Source: UBA6912 sp963792895 (lineage in GTDB: Bacteria; Actinomycetota; Acidimicrobiia; Spongiisociales; UBA5794). From it: 64,000 bases of DNA. Of this stretch, positions 44,367 to 51,959 are shown one piece after another. The notes under the pieces were generated by a model, which was given only the letters and a program-made list of their open reading frames with translations, had not been told where the DNA came from and made no database searches. The stretch's first letter is position 1, and each line of letters opens with the position of its first letter. The DNA is taken from the NCBI GenBank assembly GCA_963792895.1, contig CAWBYA010000007.1:1116001-1180000 (forward strand), in the 5' to 3' direction. The position numbers were made by a program, and so were the translations under genes.

Positions 44367-45331
44367 CCCCGCTCGTCGAGATCGAGGACCTCCACGTCCA
44401 CTTCGGGAGGTCGCGTGCCGTCGATGGGGCGTCGCTGCGGGTGCTGCCCGGCGAGGTGCTCGCCCTGGTCGGAGAGTCGGGCTCGGGGAAGACGACGCTG
44501 ATCCGTGCGATCCAGGGTCTCCAGAAGCCGACTTCGGGCACGATTCGCCTCGAGGGCACGCTCCTCGGGCGGAGCAACCGGCGGGCGATCCAGACGGTGT
44601 TCCACGACCCCGCCGTGCAGATGGTCTTCCAGGACCCCACCGGCGCCTTGAACCCACGCCAGACCATCTACGAGATCGTGGCCGAGGGGCTGCGGATCGT
44701 GAAGCGGCCGGGCGACGAGAAGGAGCGTGTGCTCAGCGCGTTGTCACGCGCCGGGTTGCGCCCGCCCGAACGTTTCCTCCAGATGTATCCACACGACATC
44801 TCGGGTGGGCAAAGGCAGCGCGTGGTGATCGCAGGCGCCATGGTTATGGAGCCGCGCCTGTTGCTCGCCGACGAGCCGGTCGCCAGCCTCGACGCCTCGA
44901 TCCGCGGCGAGCTCCTTGGCCTGATGCGCCAACTCGTCGACGAAACCGGGCTGGCCATCCTCGCCGTGACCCACGACCTCGGGCTGGCATGGAACATCGC
45001 CGATCGAGTGGCGGTGATGTACTTGGGGCGGATCGTGGAGACGGGCACGACCGAGGACATCCTCGGCGACCCGCAGCACCCGTACACGAGGGCGCTGCTG
45101 TCCGTTGTCCCCGAGACGAGGGAGATGGAGCAGCAGATCCTGACCGGCGAGATTCCGGACTCGACACGCATCCCGTCGGGGTGCCGCTTCCATCCCCGCT
45201 GCCCGATGGTCCAGTCCGGGGAGGCCGAACGCAGGGGCTTCGTCGATCTGTGCCACAACGACGACCCGGCGATCCTCGCCCCCGACGCCGCACGGGCGGC
45301 TGCGTGCTGGGCGGTGGCGCAGGCGGAGTGA
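44351..45331 (+). CDS. ABC ATPase, DppF-type
   Basis: The 326-aa protein has Walker A GESGSGKTT, signature ISGGQRQRVVIAGA, Walker B LLLADEPVASLD and the C-terminal Cys cluster CRFHPRCPM. ATG 44351 lies inside the end of the DppD gene with GGAGGG upstream; GTG 44363 is a less likely alternative. It completes a five-gene importer. Confidence 0.94.
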   Translation: MHPGVTPLVEIEDLHVHFGRSRAVDGASLRVLPGEVLALVGESGSGKTTLIRAIQGLQKPTSGTIRLEGTLLGRSNRRAIQTVFHDPAVQMVFQDPTGALNPRQTIYEIVAEGLRIVKRPGDEKERVLSALSRAGLRPPERFLQMYPHDISGGQRQRVVIAGAMVMEPRLLLADEPVASLDASIRGELLGLMRQLVDETGLAILAVTHDLGLAWNIADRVAVMYLGRIVETGTTEDILGDPQHPYTRALLSVVPETREMEQQILTGEIPDSTRIPSGCRFHPRCPMVQSGEAERRGFVDLCHNDDPAILAPDAARAAACWAVAQAE

Positions 45332-45424
45332 GGCCGGTCGACGAGCCCTCATCGGTGAGGTGAACCCGGGCGGCCTCGGCCCCGAATGCGCACGCCACAG
45401 GATCGAGCGACGGTGCGCCGGATG

Positions 45425-45456
45425 GCGCAGCCGTGCATGCATTCGCACGGCTGCGC
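45425..45456. terminator. Perfect 12-bp hairpin after the importer operon
   Basis: GCGCAGCCGTGC and its exact inverse GCACGGCTGCGC are separated by eight bases. The hairpin lies 94 bases after the last transporter gene and 27 bases before the next start. It has no T-run on either strand, so it may act as a Rho-independent-like barrier, an RNA-stabilising structure or an operator for the next gene. Confidence 0.5.
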
Positions 45457-45482
45457 ACGGCTTCAGCATGTAGCGTTCGCCG

Positions 45483-46688
45483 ATGGCAACCGACGTCATC
45501 TTCGATCACTCGTCTGCCCTTGGCGCCATGATGGCCGGGGGCGTGCGCCGCCTCGCCGGTGGACTGCTGCTGCTCAGCGGCCTGGCGGCTACGACCGTGG
45601 CGGTACCGGCCACGTTCTTCGTGATCGGATTGGTACTCGGTGCCGACTACGGGGGATTGCGACGCGACGAGCTCATCGGGGTGTGGGCGGTATCGAGCGC
45701 AGTGGCCATCGTCTGCATCGCTGCCGGACTACTGGCAGAGCGCGGACGCAGACACGTCGTTCTCTTCCTGAGGCGCTTCGGCGATCTCGAAGCGACGAAC
45801 GTCATGACCTACGCGGCGGCCCGAGCGGTCGGCGGAGCGTTTCGAGTGGTCACCCTCGCCGATTCGAGCATCCGGCCGCTCGGGGCGTCCGGCGGCGCTC
45901 GTACCACGATCACGGTGGCGGGCTCGCTCTGGCGCGGGTTCAACCGTGTCAGCGCGTTCCTCGTCGAACGATGGGTGCCGGGGGCTCTGGCGGTGGCGCT
46001 CGGAGCGGGTGGTGTTGCGTACGTTGCCACCGGGGACGTCGAAGGGATGGTCGACGTGGGTGCCACGCTGCTGTCCGGCAGGATCCCGCTGTCGTCTCTG
46101 GGCACGAGCGCCATGGGCGTGTTCGCGGCGGCGGCGACCGTTGCGGCGGTGAGCCTGATCGCGCTCCTCGGCGTTTTCGCGACGATGGTGATCAGATTCC
46201 CACTCGCCGCCGTGCTGTTGATGGCGCAATCGACCGGCCTAGCCGTCGAGAAAGCAGAGACAAGGAAGCTGATCCCCGTGACCATCGAGCCCGACATCGC
46301 TCACGCAGTAGCGGAGGTCGCCGGCCGATCGAGGAAGGTGATCGCACCTCGTCTGGTCGTGCTGCGGGTGGCGGACCCGGTGTGGCGAGAGACGGTGCGC
46401 CGGTTCGCCGAGATCGCCGAGATCATGCTGATCGATGTATCGGAGCCGAGCGAGAACCTTCTCTGGGAGGTCGAGCACACGACGGCGCGATTCGGCGCCC
46501 GGTGCGTGTTCACCTGCCACGCTTCGACCGTCGCACCGCTTGCCGGCTCGGGGCCTGCCGATCCGATCGTCGAGCAGCTTCGCACCATGATCGGCCGCGG
46601 CCCGATCTTGGCGTACACCGATGATCACTCCGGGATGCGTCGATTCACTCGTGCGCTGCGTCGGCGCATGACGGCGGTCGCTCGGTGA
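45483..46688 (+). CDS. Uncharacterised multi-pass membrane protein with C-terminal cytosolic domain, 401 aa
   Basis: Four hydrophobic helices are visible (about residues 24-50, 62-82, 165-185 and 205-240). Between helices 2 and 3 lies a soluble segment beginning RRHVVLFLRRFGDLEATNV, and a C-terminal soluble domain contains PRLVVLRVADPVWRE and NLLWEVEHTTARFGARCVF. The FLRRFG segment recalls hypothetical bacterial membrane proteins with an LRSF-like motif, but I cannot name a family. The 12-bp hairpin lies just upstream. Confidence 0.75.
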   Translation: MATDVIFDHSSALGAMMAGGVRRLAGGLLLLSGLAATTVAVPATFFVIGLVLGADYGGLRRDELIGVWAVSSAVAIVCIAAGLLAERGRRHVVLFLRRFGDLEATNVMTYAAARAVGGAFRVVTLADSSIRPLGASGGARTTITVAGSLWRGFNRVSAFLVERWVPGALAVALGAGGVAYVATGDVEGMVDVGATLLSGRIPLSSLGTSAMGVFAAAATVAAVSLIALLGVFATMVIRFPLAAVLLMAQSTGLAVEKAETRKLIPVTIEPDIAHAVAEVAGRSRKVIAPRLVVLRVADPVWRETVRRFAEIAEIMLIDVSEPSENLLWEVEHTTARFGARCVFTCHASTVAPLAGSGPADPIVEQLRTMIGRGPILAYTDDHSGMRRFTRALRRRMTAVAR

Positions 46689-46713
46689 CCCGCCGGCGAC
46701 GCGACCCGCCGTG

Positions 46714-47229
46714 TCATCCCGACGAAAAGCTGGGCTCCGCCGGCTCCGCAACGTCGACGTCTCGTTCCCAGCCCTCGTGCGAGAGCACGAGCCGTTCGAT
46801 CGCTACTCGACGAGTGTTCGCATCGAGGTCGGCAACCGCCTGGTACTCGGACACCCACGCCCGATAGACCCTGTAGGCGAGGACCAGCTGGCCCGCCTCG
46901 TTGTAGAGCTCGATGGCGATGTCCTTCCGGAAGTCGGCGAGCGACACTCCTTGCGGGTTGCCGGCGCTCCACACCTTGTTCGCCCACTCTTCGAAGGCAG
47001 TGTCGTGGGTGACGCCACGCTCGAGCGTGATGGGCTCGAAGCGGGTCACGCCGGGCGAATAGTGGACCGTGTTCGGGTCGCCGCCTTCGCGATGTTCGAC
47101 AACATCGGTGGCACGGCTGAGCGCCGAGACCTTGCTGATCCCCGCGACAACCTGGTTGTCCCACTTCACACGGAACTTGAAGTTCTTGTACGGATCGACT
47201 CGGCCGGGGTTGACGGTGAATTGCGGCAT
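46714..47229 (-). CDS. Phage-type tail tube protein (T4 gp19-like), orphan
   Basis: The 171-aa protein opens with NPGRVDPYKNFKFRVKWDNQ, then GISKVSALSRATDVVEHREGG and ITLERGVTHDTAFEEWANKV. This is the pattern of PF06841-type tail tube proteins of phages and contractile injection systems. GGGAGGAG precedes ATG 47229. No sheath, baseplate, ATPase or spike gene is near, so it is either a remnant or part of a system encoded elsewhere. Confidence 0.85.
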   Translation of the reverse strand: MPQFTVNPGRVDPYKNFKFRVKWDNQVVAGISKVSALSRATDVVEHREGGDPNTVHYSPGVTRFEPITLERGVTHDTAFEEWANKVWSAGNPQGVSLADFRKDIAIELYNEAGQLVLAYRVYRAWVSEYQAVADLDANTRRVAIERLVLSHEGWERDVDVAEPAEPSFSSG

Positions 47230-47449
47230 GGTCTCCTCCCGAGCTGCCGGTGGAGGCCGATTGTGGCAGGGCGCAGAGATTGGGGCGGCGAGGTCTGGGC
47301 CGCCGAGGCACCTCTGAGCGAAACTCACCGGTCCACCATCGGTCAGCAGACTCCGCGGCAAGCATGATGGATGCTGCGGTCGGCAAATACGCCGTCACCC
47401 TCTCGACCGACCCTGTGACTTTCCTCGCAGTCGACGGCACATGTCAGTC

Positions 47450-47675
47450 TCAGCCGCAAGTTCGCCTTTCGCCAGTTGGATGGAGAACAGTGGTGATAGA
47501 CGAATATGCGGGGGCGTTGCCGGACATCGGGAAGATCGTCACGTACGTGCCGACGTACTCGCTTGCCCTGCGGACAGACGTCGCGCAGCTCCGGCTCGTG
47601 CGCTGCGAGCCATTGCTGGAGCTCGGCCATCTTGCCCTCTTTGACCGTTCCGCCCTGGATGCTGAGGAAATCCAC
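47450..47675 (-). pseudogene. Small gene with probable frameshift near 47562-47566
   Basis: GTG 47675 has a strong GGAGG upstream and begins MDFLSIQGGTVKEGKMAEL, then QQWLAAHEPELRDVCPQG. After this the frame reads as unlikely basic residues. The next frame gives SEYVGTYVTIFPMSGNAPAY, which fits far better and stops at 47450. One extra base in the AA of CAAGC would explain this. The family may be a small Dabb-like or monooxygenase-like fold, but I am not sure. Confidence 0.5.
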
Positions 47676-47750
47676 GACCCAACCTCCCGATGTCGACGTG
47701 GTTCCTCGCTGTCCCTACGCGGCGCCTCGACGTCGCGCAGCGGAGCGCGC

Positions 47751-48668
47751 TCAGCGCAGGGCGTTCCGACCCTTGAGGATCCACTCTGCAGTGTCGCCGG
47801 CGAGCTCGTGCAACCGGTCGTGGAAGTGGGCGATGTCGGCTCCATCGAGCAGCGACGACCAGTTGCGGGGACCGCCCGTTTTGAAGAAGCCGGCGTCGGA
47901 CCGCCAGAAGCCGAGGTCCGCCTCGGGGGCCACGGCAGCCGCCCTCGACCGCATGGAGTCGAGGCGGGCGGCGTCGACCAGGTCCGTCCACAACGATTCC
48001 TCGAGGCTCACACCCAGGGCCGCGGCGACGCGGCGCATCTCACTATCGAGGTCTTCCCACATGTCGGTGTAGTGGAACAGGTGCACGTTGGGTAGGTGGC
48101 GGCGCTGCCAGGCGATCGACGCCTGCTCGCAGAAGTCGGCGAGGCTGTTCGGCCCGCTCCCCGTCGGTGGGAGATCGCTGTCGATGAACCAGCGAAGCAT
48201 GTCACCGGGATCGTCGGGAGGCTCCTCGTAGGCGACCAGCACCGCTGGATCGGGCTCGCCCGACGCCGTCACCCTGAGTTCACGCGCCCGCTCGATGCTC
48301 ATGTTGTTGTGATGGTCCCGGTCGGACAGCGCCACATCGAGCGGGTGGCGAACCACGGCGAGGTAGGTGACCGTCGGGTGCTCGGGCACGCCGTCGAGAG
48401 GGGTGTGGGTCTTCATCCATCGGCGGTGCTGTTGCGCTTCCAGCAGGCCGAAGACCTCATCGTCATCCCGAATGAGCATGTCGAGCCACGGCGACAGCGC
48501 GGACAGAGGGGCGCCCAGGTCGACCCGTTCGAAGAGCAGCATGCCGACGATGGTCTGCATCCATGTCGTGCCGCACTTCGACGGCGTCGATATCACGACA
48601 TCGTGTGGCCGGAAGCGGAACCGCTCCCACCGTGCGCTGTCCGCCATGAAACCTCGGTAGCGCCGCAT
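47751..48668 (-). CDS. Sulfotransferase, family 1 (cytosolic-type)
   Basis: The 305-aa protein has VVISTPSKCGTTWMQTIVG near residue 30, the PAPS-binding TYPKSGTTW-type loop with Cys in place of Ser, and VVRHPLDVALSDRDHHNN. The C-terminal FFKTGGPRNW matches the conserved RKGxxGDWKN-like end. It sulfates hydroxyl or amine groups of small molecules. It is distinct from the two sulfotransferases in the first 11 kb. ATG 48668 is the start that keeps MRRYRGFMADS. Confidence 0.9.
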   Translation of the reverse strand: MRRYRGFMADSARWERFRFRPHDVVISTPSKCGTTWMQTIVGMLLFERVDLGAPLSALSPWLDMLIRDDDEVFGLLEAQQHRRWMKTHTPLDGVPEHPTVTYLAVVRHPLDVALSDRDHHNNMSIERARELRVTASGEPDPAVLVAYEEPPDDPGDMLRWFIDSDLPPTGSGPNSLADFCEQASIAWQRRHLPNVHLFHYTDMWEDLDSEMRRVAAALGVSLEESLWTDLVDAARLDSMRSRAAAVAPEADLGFWRSDAGFFKTGGPRNWSSLLDGADIAHFHDRLHELAGDTAEWILKGRNALR

Positions 48669-48726
48669 CGGGCCAGTCTCGCAGAGCGTCCTGAGCCGCG
48701 CAGGACGTTTCGGTGGTCCGTCGCAT

Positions 48727-48793
48727 CGGACGCCGCAGCGGGTCATCGATGATCCAGAGCCCAGTATCATCTGGAGCCCGGACGCGGCGTCCG
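48727..48793. promoter_or_regulatory. Inverted repeat in the divergent region before the PH-domain gene
   Basis: CGGACGCCGC at 48727-48736 is exactly repeated in inverse as GCGGCGTCCG at 48784-48793. Inside it GATGAT at 48748-48753 faces ATCATC at 48766-48771. The nested arrangement covers most of the 163-bp gap between divergent genes and suggests an operator or a structured leader. Confidence 0.45.
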
Positions 48794-48831
48794 GCTCAAG
48801 AATTGGTCCTCATCCATGATCTGGAGGCCCT

Positions 48832-49299
48832 GTGGCGAAGTCCCAGAAGCAGCCGCGGAGCGAGCGCAGGCAAGCTGCTCGAGACGCAAAGTCCCAGATG
48901 CAGTCGCGGAGCGAGCGCAGGCAAGCTGCTCGAGACGCAAAGGCCGTGCCGCGGGTCGTGCTCTTCCCCGACGAGGAGGTCGTGATGGCGGCGACGCCTG
49001 CTCGCATCTCGACCCTTCCCAAGTTCCTCCTCAGTCTCGGGATCTACGAGTTGTGGCGCAGGCGCAACACGACCGTTGTCACCAACCAGCGAATTCTCTT
49101 CGGTAGCGGGATCTTCGGGCGTACCGAGCAATCGATCCCGCTCAAGAATGTCATGGACGTTGGTTTCCGGCGGCGGGGTCTGAACTCCTACGCCGAGGTT
49201 GCAGTCAGCAAGCGTGGCAAGAGCAGCGTCACGCAGGTCGGCCCGATGACCGGATCCGGGGCGAGGCGGCTCGTCAGCGAGATTCTGCGTCGCACCTGA
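48832..49299 (+). CDS. Bacterial PH-domain protein with duplicated basic N-terminus
   Basis: The 155-aa protein has two tandem copies of a 17-residue basic unit (KSQKQPRSERRQAARDA and KSQMQSRSERRQAARDA). A bacterial PH fold follows, with VVTNQRILFGSGIFGRTEQSIPL and VMDVGFRRRG. The N-terminal repeats would carry a strong positive charge for nucleic acid or membrane binding. Start GTG 48832. It is convergent with the sarcosine oxidase-like gene. Confidence 0.8.
   Translation: MAKSQKQPRSERRQAARDAKSQMQSRSERRQAARDAKAVPRVVLFPDEEVVMAATPARISTLPKFLLSLGIYELWRRRNTTVVTNQRILFGSGIFGRTEQSIPLKNVMDVGFRRRGLNSYAEVAVSKRGKSSVTQVGPMTGSGARRLVSEILRRT
48838..48939 (+). repeat. 51-bp tandem duplication inside the PH-domain gene
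   Basis: Bases 48838-48888 and 48889-48939 are the same 51 bases except for two changes (AAG to ATG and CCG to TCG). The repeat is in frame and doubles a basic peptide unit. The near-identity implies a recent duplication. Confidence 0.9.
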
Positions 49300-49368
49300 C
49301 GGATGCGGCGGTGCCCGTATCCCACGAGGTGAGCCGCGGGTTGCCGGTGTCTGCGCAACGGCCGCCCG

Positions 49369-50532
49369 TCACACCATGTAGCTGCGCATCGGGTTCGGTT
49401 GCCGGAGGATCGCTCGGTCGGCGGCGAACGGCGCCAGATCGACGTCCGCCACACCGTCGACGGCGAGATCGGCGAGGAACCGGCCGAGCAGCGATGCGAA
49501 CTTGAAGGCGTGGCCGGCCCCAACGGCCACCCAGCAGCGCTCGGTACCGGGAACCCGGTCCACGATGAAGTCACGATCCGGAGTGAGCGTGTAGAGGCAC
49601 GTCTTGGCGAGGTGCGTGCCTCCGTTGGCCTCTGGCAGGTGGTCGGCCACGAACGTGCGAATCGTCGTTGTCGTCTCCGGGTCCGCAGCGACGGGCCGCG
49701 ACTCGGCGTCGGTCACCACCTGGCAGCGGTCCCACGACACCTTGACGGCGGGCTCTCCGAATATCGGGAAGCCGTAGAAGCTGGGCTCGTCCATCCAGAT
49801 CCAGATGGGGAACCGCTCGGGCTCGAACGCCGCAGCGTCCCGCGGTGTCAGGTACACAACCTGTTCGAGGGTCACCTCGAGCGGAAACTGCACACCGAAG
49901 TTCGCAAGCGCCCGGTTCGTCCATGCGCCCGCCGCGATCACCAGCGATCGCGCCCGGTAGGCCCGCCCGCCGGCTACCACCTCGACCTCACCGCCGATCT
50001 CGCGAACCAACTCCACCGGTGTCTCCTCCAGCAACTTCGCCCCGTTGTGGGCAGCGAGGCGGCGGTGGGTGGCGTTGGCTTGCGACGCCATCGCGATGCC
50101 GGACTGCTCTTGGTAGAGCGCGGTCACGTCCTCGGGGAGGCGCCACTGCGGCCAGCGGTGCATGATCTCAGCGGCGTCGACCTCTTCGAAGGGCACTCCG
50201 GCGGCAGTCATCGAGGTGCGGTAGTCGTCGAGCCCGATCGATGCGCCCAGCGGTGCCAGGTCGAGCCCTCCGGTCCTGAGAACAAGGGGCTCGCCGCTGT
50301 CGCCGCCCACTTCGTCCCATGCCGCATACGCCCGCTTCGCAAGGTCGACGTAGTGCGGCGTGTGATACGAGAGGCGGATGATGCGGCTGTGATCTTCCGA
50401 TCCACCCCGGTCGTGGCCGAGCAGGAACCGCTCGATGCCGATCACGTCTGGGCCGAGGCGGCGCGACAACCAGTACGTCGCCGCGCTACCGATTCCGCCC
50501 AGACCGAGGACGATCACCGAGGGATCGCTCAC
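49369..50532 (-). CDS. Monomeric sarcosine oxidase/N-methyltryptophan oxidase-like flavoenzyme
   Basis: At 387 aa the FAD dinucleotide motif VIVLGLGGIGSAATYWL is at the N-terminus, with RIIRLSYHTPHYVDLA near residue 55 and DRDFIVDRVPG plus VAVGAGHAFKFAS at the C-terminus, all typical of the SoxA/SolA group. It oxidises a secondary N-methyl amine to formaldehyde and the free amine with oxygen. GTG 50532 overlaps the Rieske gene stop as GTGA. Confidence 0.9.
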   Translation of the reverse strand: MSDPSVIVLGLGGIGSAATYWLSRRLGPDVIGIERFLLGHDRGGSEDHSRIIRLSYHTPHYVDLAKRAYAAWDEVGGDSGEPLVLRTGGLDLAPLGASIGLDDYRTSMTAAGVPFEEVDAAEIMHRWPQWRLPEDVTALYQEQSGIAMASQANATHRRLAAHNGAKLLEETPVELVREIGGEVEVVAGGRAYRARSLVIAAGAWTNRALANFGVQFPLEVTLEQVVYLTPRDAAAFEPERFPIWIWMDEPSFYGFPIFGEPAVKVSWDRCQVVTDAESRPVAADPETTTTIRTFVADHLPEANGGTHLAKTCLYTLTPDRDFIVDRVPGTERCWVAVGAGHAFKFASLLGRFLADLAVDGVADVDLAPFAADRAILRQPNPMRSYMV

Positions 50533-51632
50533 ACGCCCCGTTCCTCCAAATAGCGGCGGATGTCCATGGCGTAGTCCTCCATTGGGGCATAGAACCCGGT
50601 GGTGAAGCGGCGCGAGTTCATGCCCTGCTGTACCGACTCGCAGATCCGCCAGTCCTGGCGATTGACGACGTCCCAGAAGTCGACGGCATCGGATGGGTCG
50701 AAGCCGGGCCTGGCGATCTCGTCGATGTGGAACAGGAAGTCGCACACGACGGTCGTCGAGTCCGGCCCTTGGGGCCACAGTGTGAAGGCGGCGATGTGGT
50801 CGGCGGAGACGCTCAGCATCAGGTTGGGATAGATGAGAAGGCCCTTGTGTCGCTCCATCTCCACTGGTGTCAGGCCGGGGAAGGGCGCCCGCGTGGTGGT
50901 ACCTGTGGTGGTGAACGTCCACGCACCGGCCCGGTGCGGGATTCCGTGCTCCCAGTCGAGATCGGATCCCCCGCGCTGCTTGAAGGCGGGCACCAAGTCC
51001 ACCAGCTCGGGGTGGACCGGTCCGCAGTGATAGCACTCGTTGTAGTTCTCGACGATCGCCTTCCAGTTGGCCGCAACCGGATAGACGATCCGCACCGCGG
51101 TTCTGAGGTCGGCGAGCGGGTAGTTGGCGAGGTACCGCTCGTTCTCCTGGAACTGCGCGGCAAGGGGCGTCGCCTCGTCGGGGCTGAGGTGGACCCACAC
51201 GAAGCCACCCCAGATGGCGATCCCGACAGGATGGAGCGGGAGATTCTCTTTGCGCAGCCCGTCGCTCTTGTCGAGGAACGGTGCCGCCCGCAGCCGCCCG
51301 TCGAGTGCATAGGTCCAGGCGTGATACGGGCACTGGATCGAACCGGCGAAGCTGCTCGTCGGCCCGATGGTCGGCTGAGCCGGTTTGCCGGGATCGGCAA
51401 CGAGCCGGCTGCCGCGATGGCGGCACAGGTTGTAGTGGCCGCGGATCTCGCCACGCCTGGTCCGAGTGAGGATGATGCTCTCGCCGGCGACGTCGCCGAC
51501 GAGGTAGTCGCCGGCGGTGGGGATCTCCTCCTCGCGCCCGACGCACATCCACTGCCCGAAGAAGACCCGATCCCGCTCGCGCTCGAAAGCCTCGGTCGAG
51601 ACGTACGCCGCACGCGGCAGGGTCGGTTCCAC
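50529..51632 (-). CDS. Rieske-type ring/quaternary-amine oxygenase, large subunit (GbcA-like)
   Basis: The 367-aa protein has the Rieske cluster CRHRGSRL near residue 70 and CPYHAWTY near residue 100. The mononuclear iron site ENYNECYHCGPVHPEL is near residue 193. Layout and neighbours fit the glycine betaine or related quaternary-amine demethylating oxygenases. No ferredoxin reductase partner is adjacent. It would make formaldehyde and a demethylated amine, which the sarcosine oxidase-like enzyme could process further. Confidence 0.88.
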   Translation of the reverse strand: MEPTLPRAAYVSTEAFERERDRVFFGQWMCVGREEEIPTAGDYLVGDVAGESIILTRTRRGEIRGHYNLCRHRGSRLVADPGKPAQPTIGPTSSFAGSIQCPYHAWTYALDGRLRAAPFLDKSDGLRKENLPLHPVGIAIWGGFVWVHLSPDEATPLAAQFQENERYLANYPLADLRTAVRIVYPVAANWKAIVENYNECYHCGPVHPELVDLVPAFKQRGGSDLDWEHGIPHRAGAWTFTTTGTTTRAPFPGLTPVEMERHKGLLIYPNLMLSVSADHIAAFTLWPQGPDSTTVVCDFLFHIDEIARPGFDPSDAVDFWDVVNRQDWRICESVQQGMNSRRFTTGFYAPMEDYAMDIRRYLEERGV

Positions 51633-51959
51633 GGAGGAAATCTACTGCGGAGGACCAGGCGATGGCTGTCCAGGTTTCCTCTCTGGTCGGAGAGGGTGTC
51701 TACGGTCGCCCGACGAGAGCATGAGACCCCTCCCGCACAGGGAGGAGCGGAGCCCAACCCCTCGACTCGGGCGCTGCGGGCGGGTACGCTTCTCGAGCAG
51801 GCCGTGAGGCGAAAGGAGGGCCCGTGATGATCACCGAATCGGCGCATCGTTTCGATTGCGCACTGTCGTCCATGCGGGCGCTCTCCGTCGCCGAGTCGCT
51901 GCACTCGTAGCGCATCCGGCCACGCGGGGCTCCCGGCAACAGAGCAGGAGCACTTCCAG
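51633..51959. other. 327-bp gap before rsgA
   Basis: Apart from the small frame at 51824-51910, the region contains CCTCCC at 51729-51734 and GGGAGG at 51740-51745, a hairpin with a five-base loop, and no T-run. No tRNA-like fold is visible. It probably holds the rsgA promoter and the promoter of the divergent Rieske gene. Confidence 0.5.
51824..51910 (+). CDS. Possible leader peptide or small ORF, 28 aa
   Basis: GTG 51824 or ATG 51827 follows GAAAGGAGGG, one of the strongest ribosome sites in the window, and the frame reads MITESAHRFDCALSSMRALS then VAESLHS before TAG. It ends 49 bases before rsgA. It is too short to identify. A leader peptide or a small regulatory protein is possible. Confidence 0.4.
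   Translation: MMITESAHRFDCALSSMRALSVAESLHS

Noticed and set aside
51633..51823. Possible riboswitch in the rsgA leader (hairpin CCTCCC/GGGAGG and GAGA motifs)
   Set aside because: I could not match it to any known riboswitch core, and a short GC stem alone is weak evidence.
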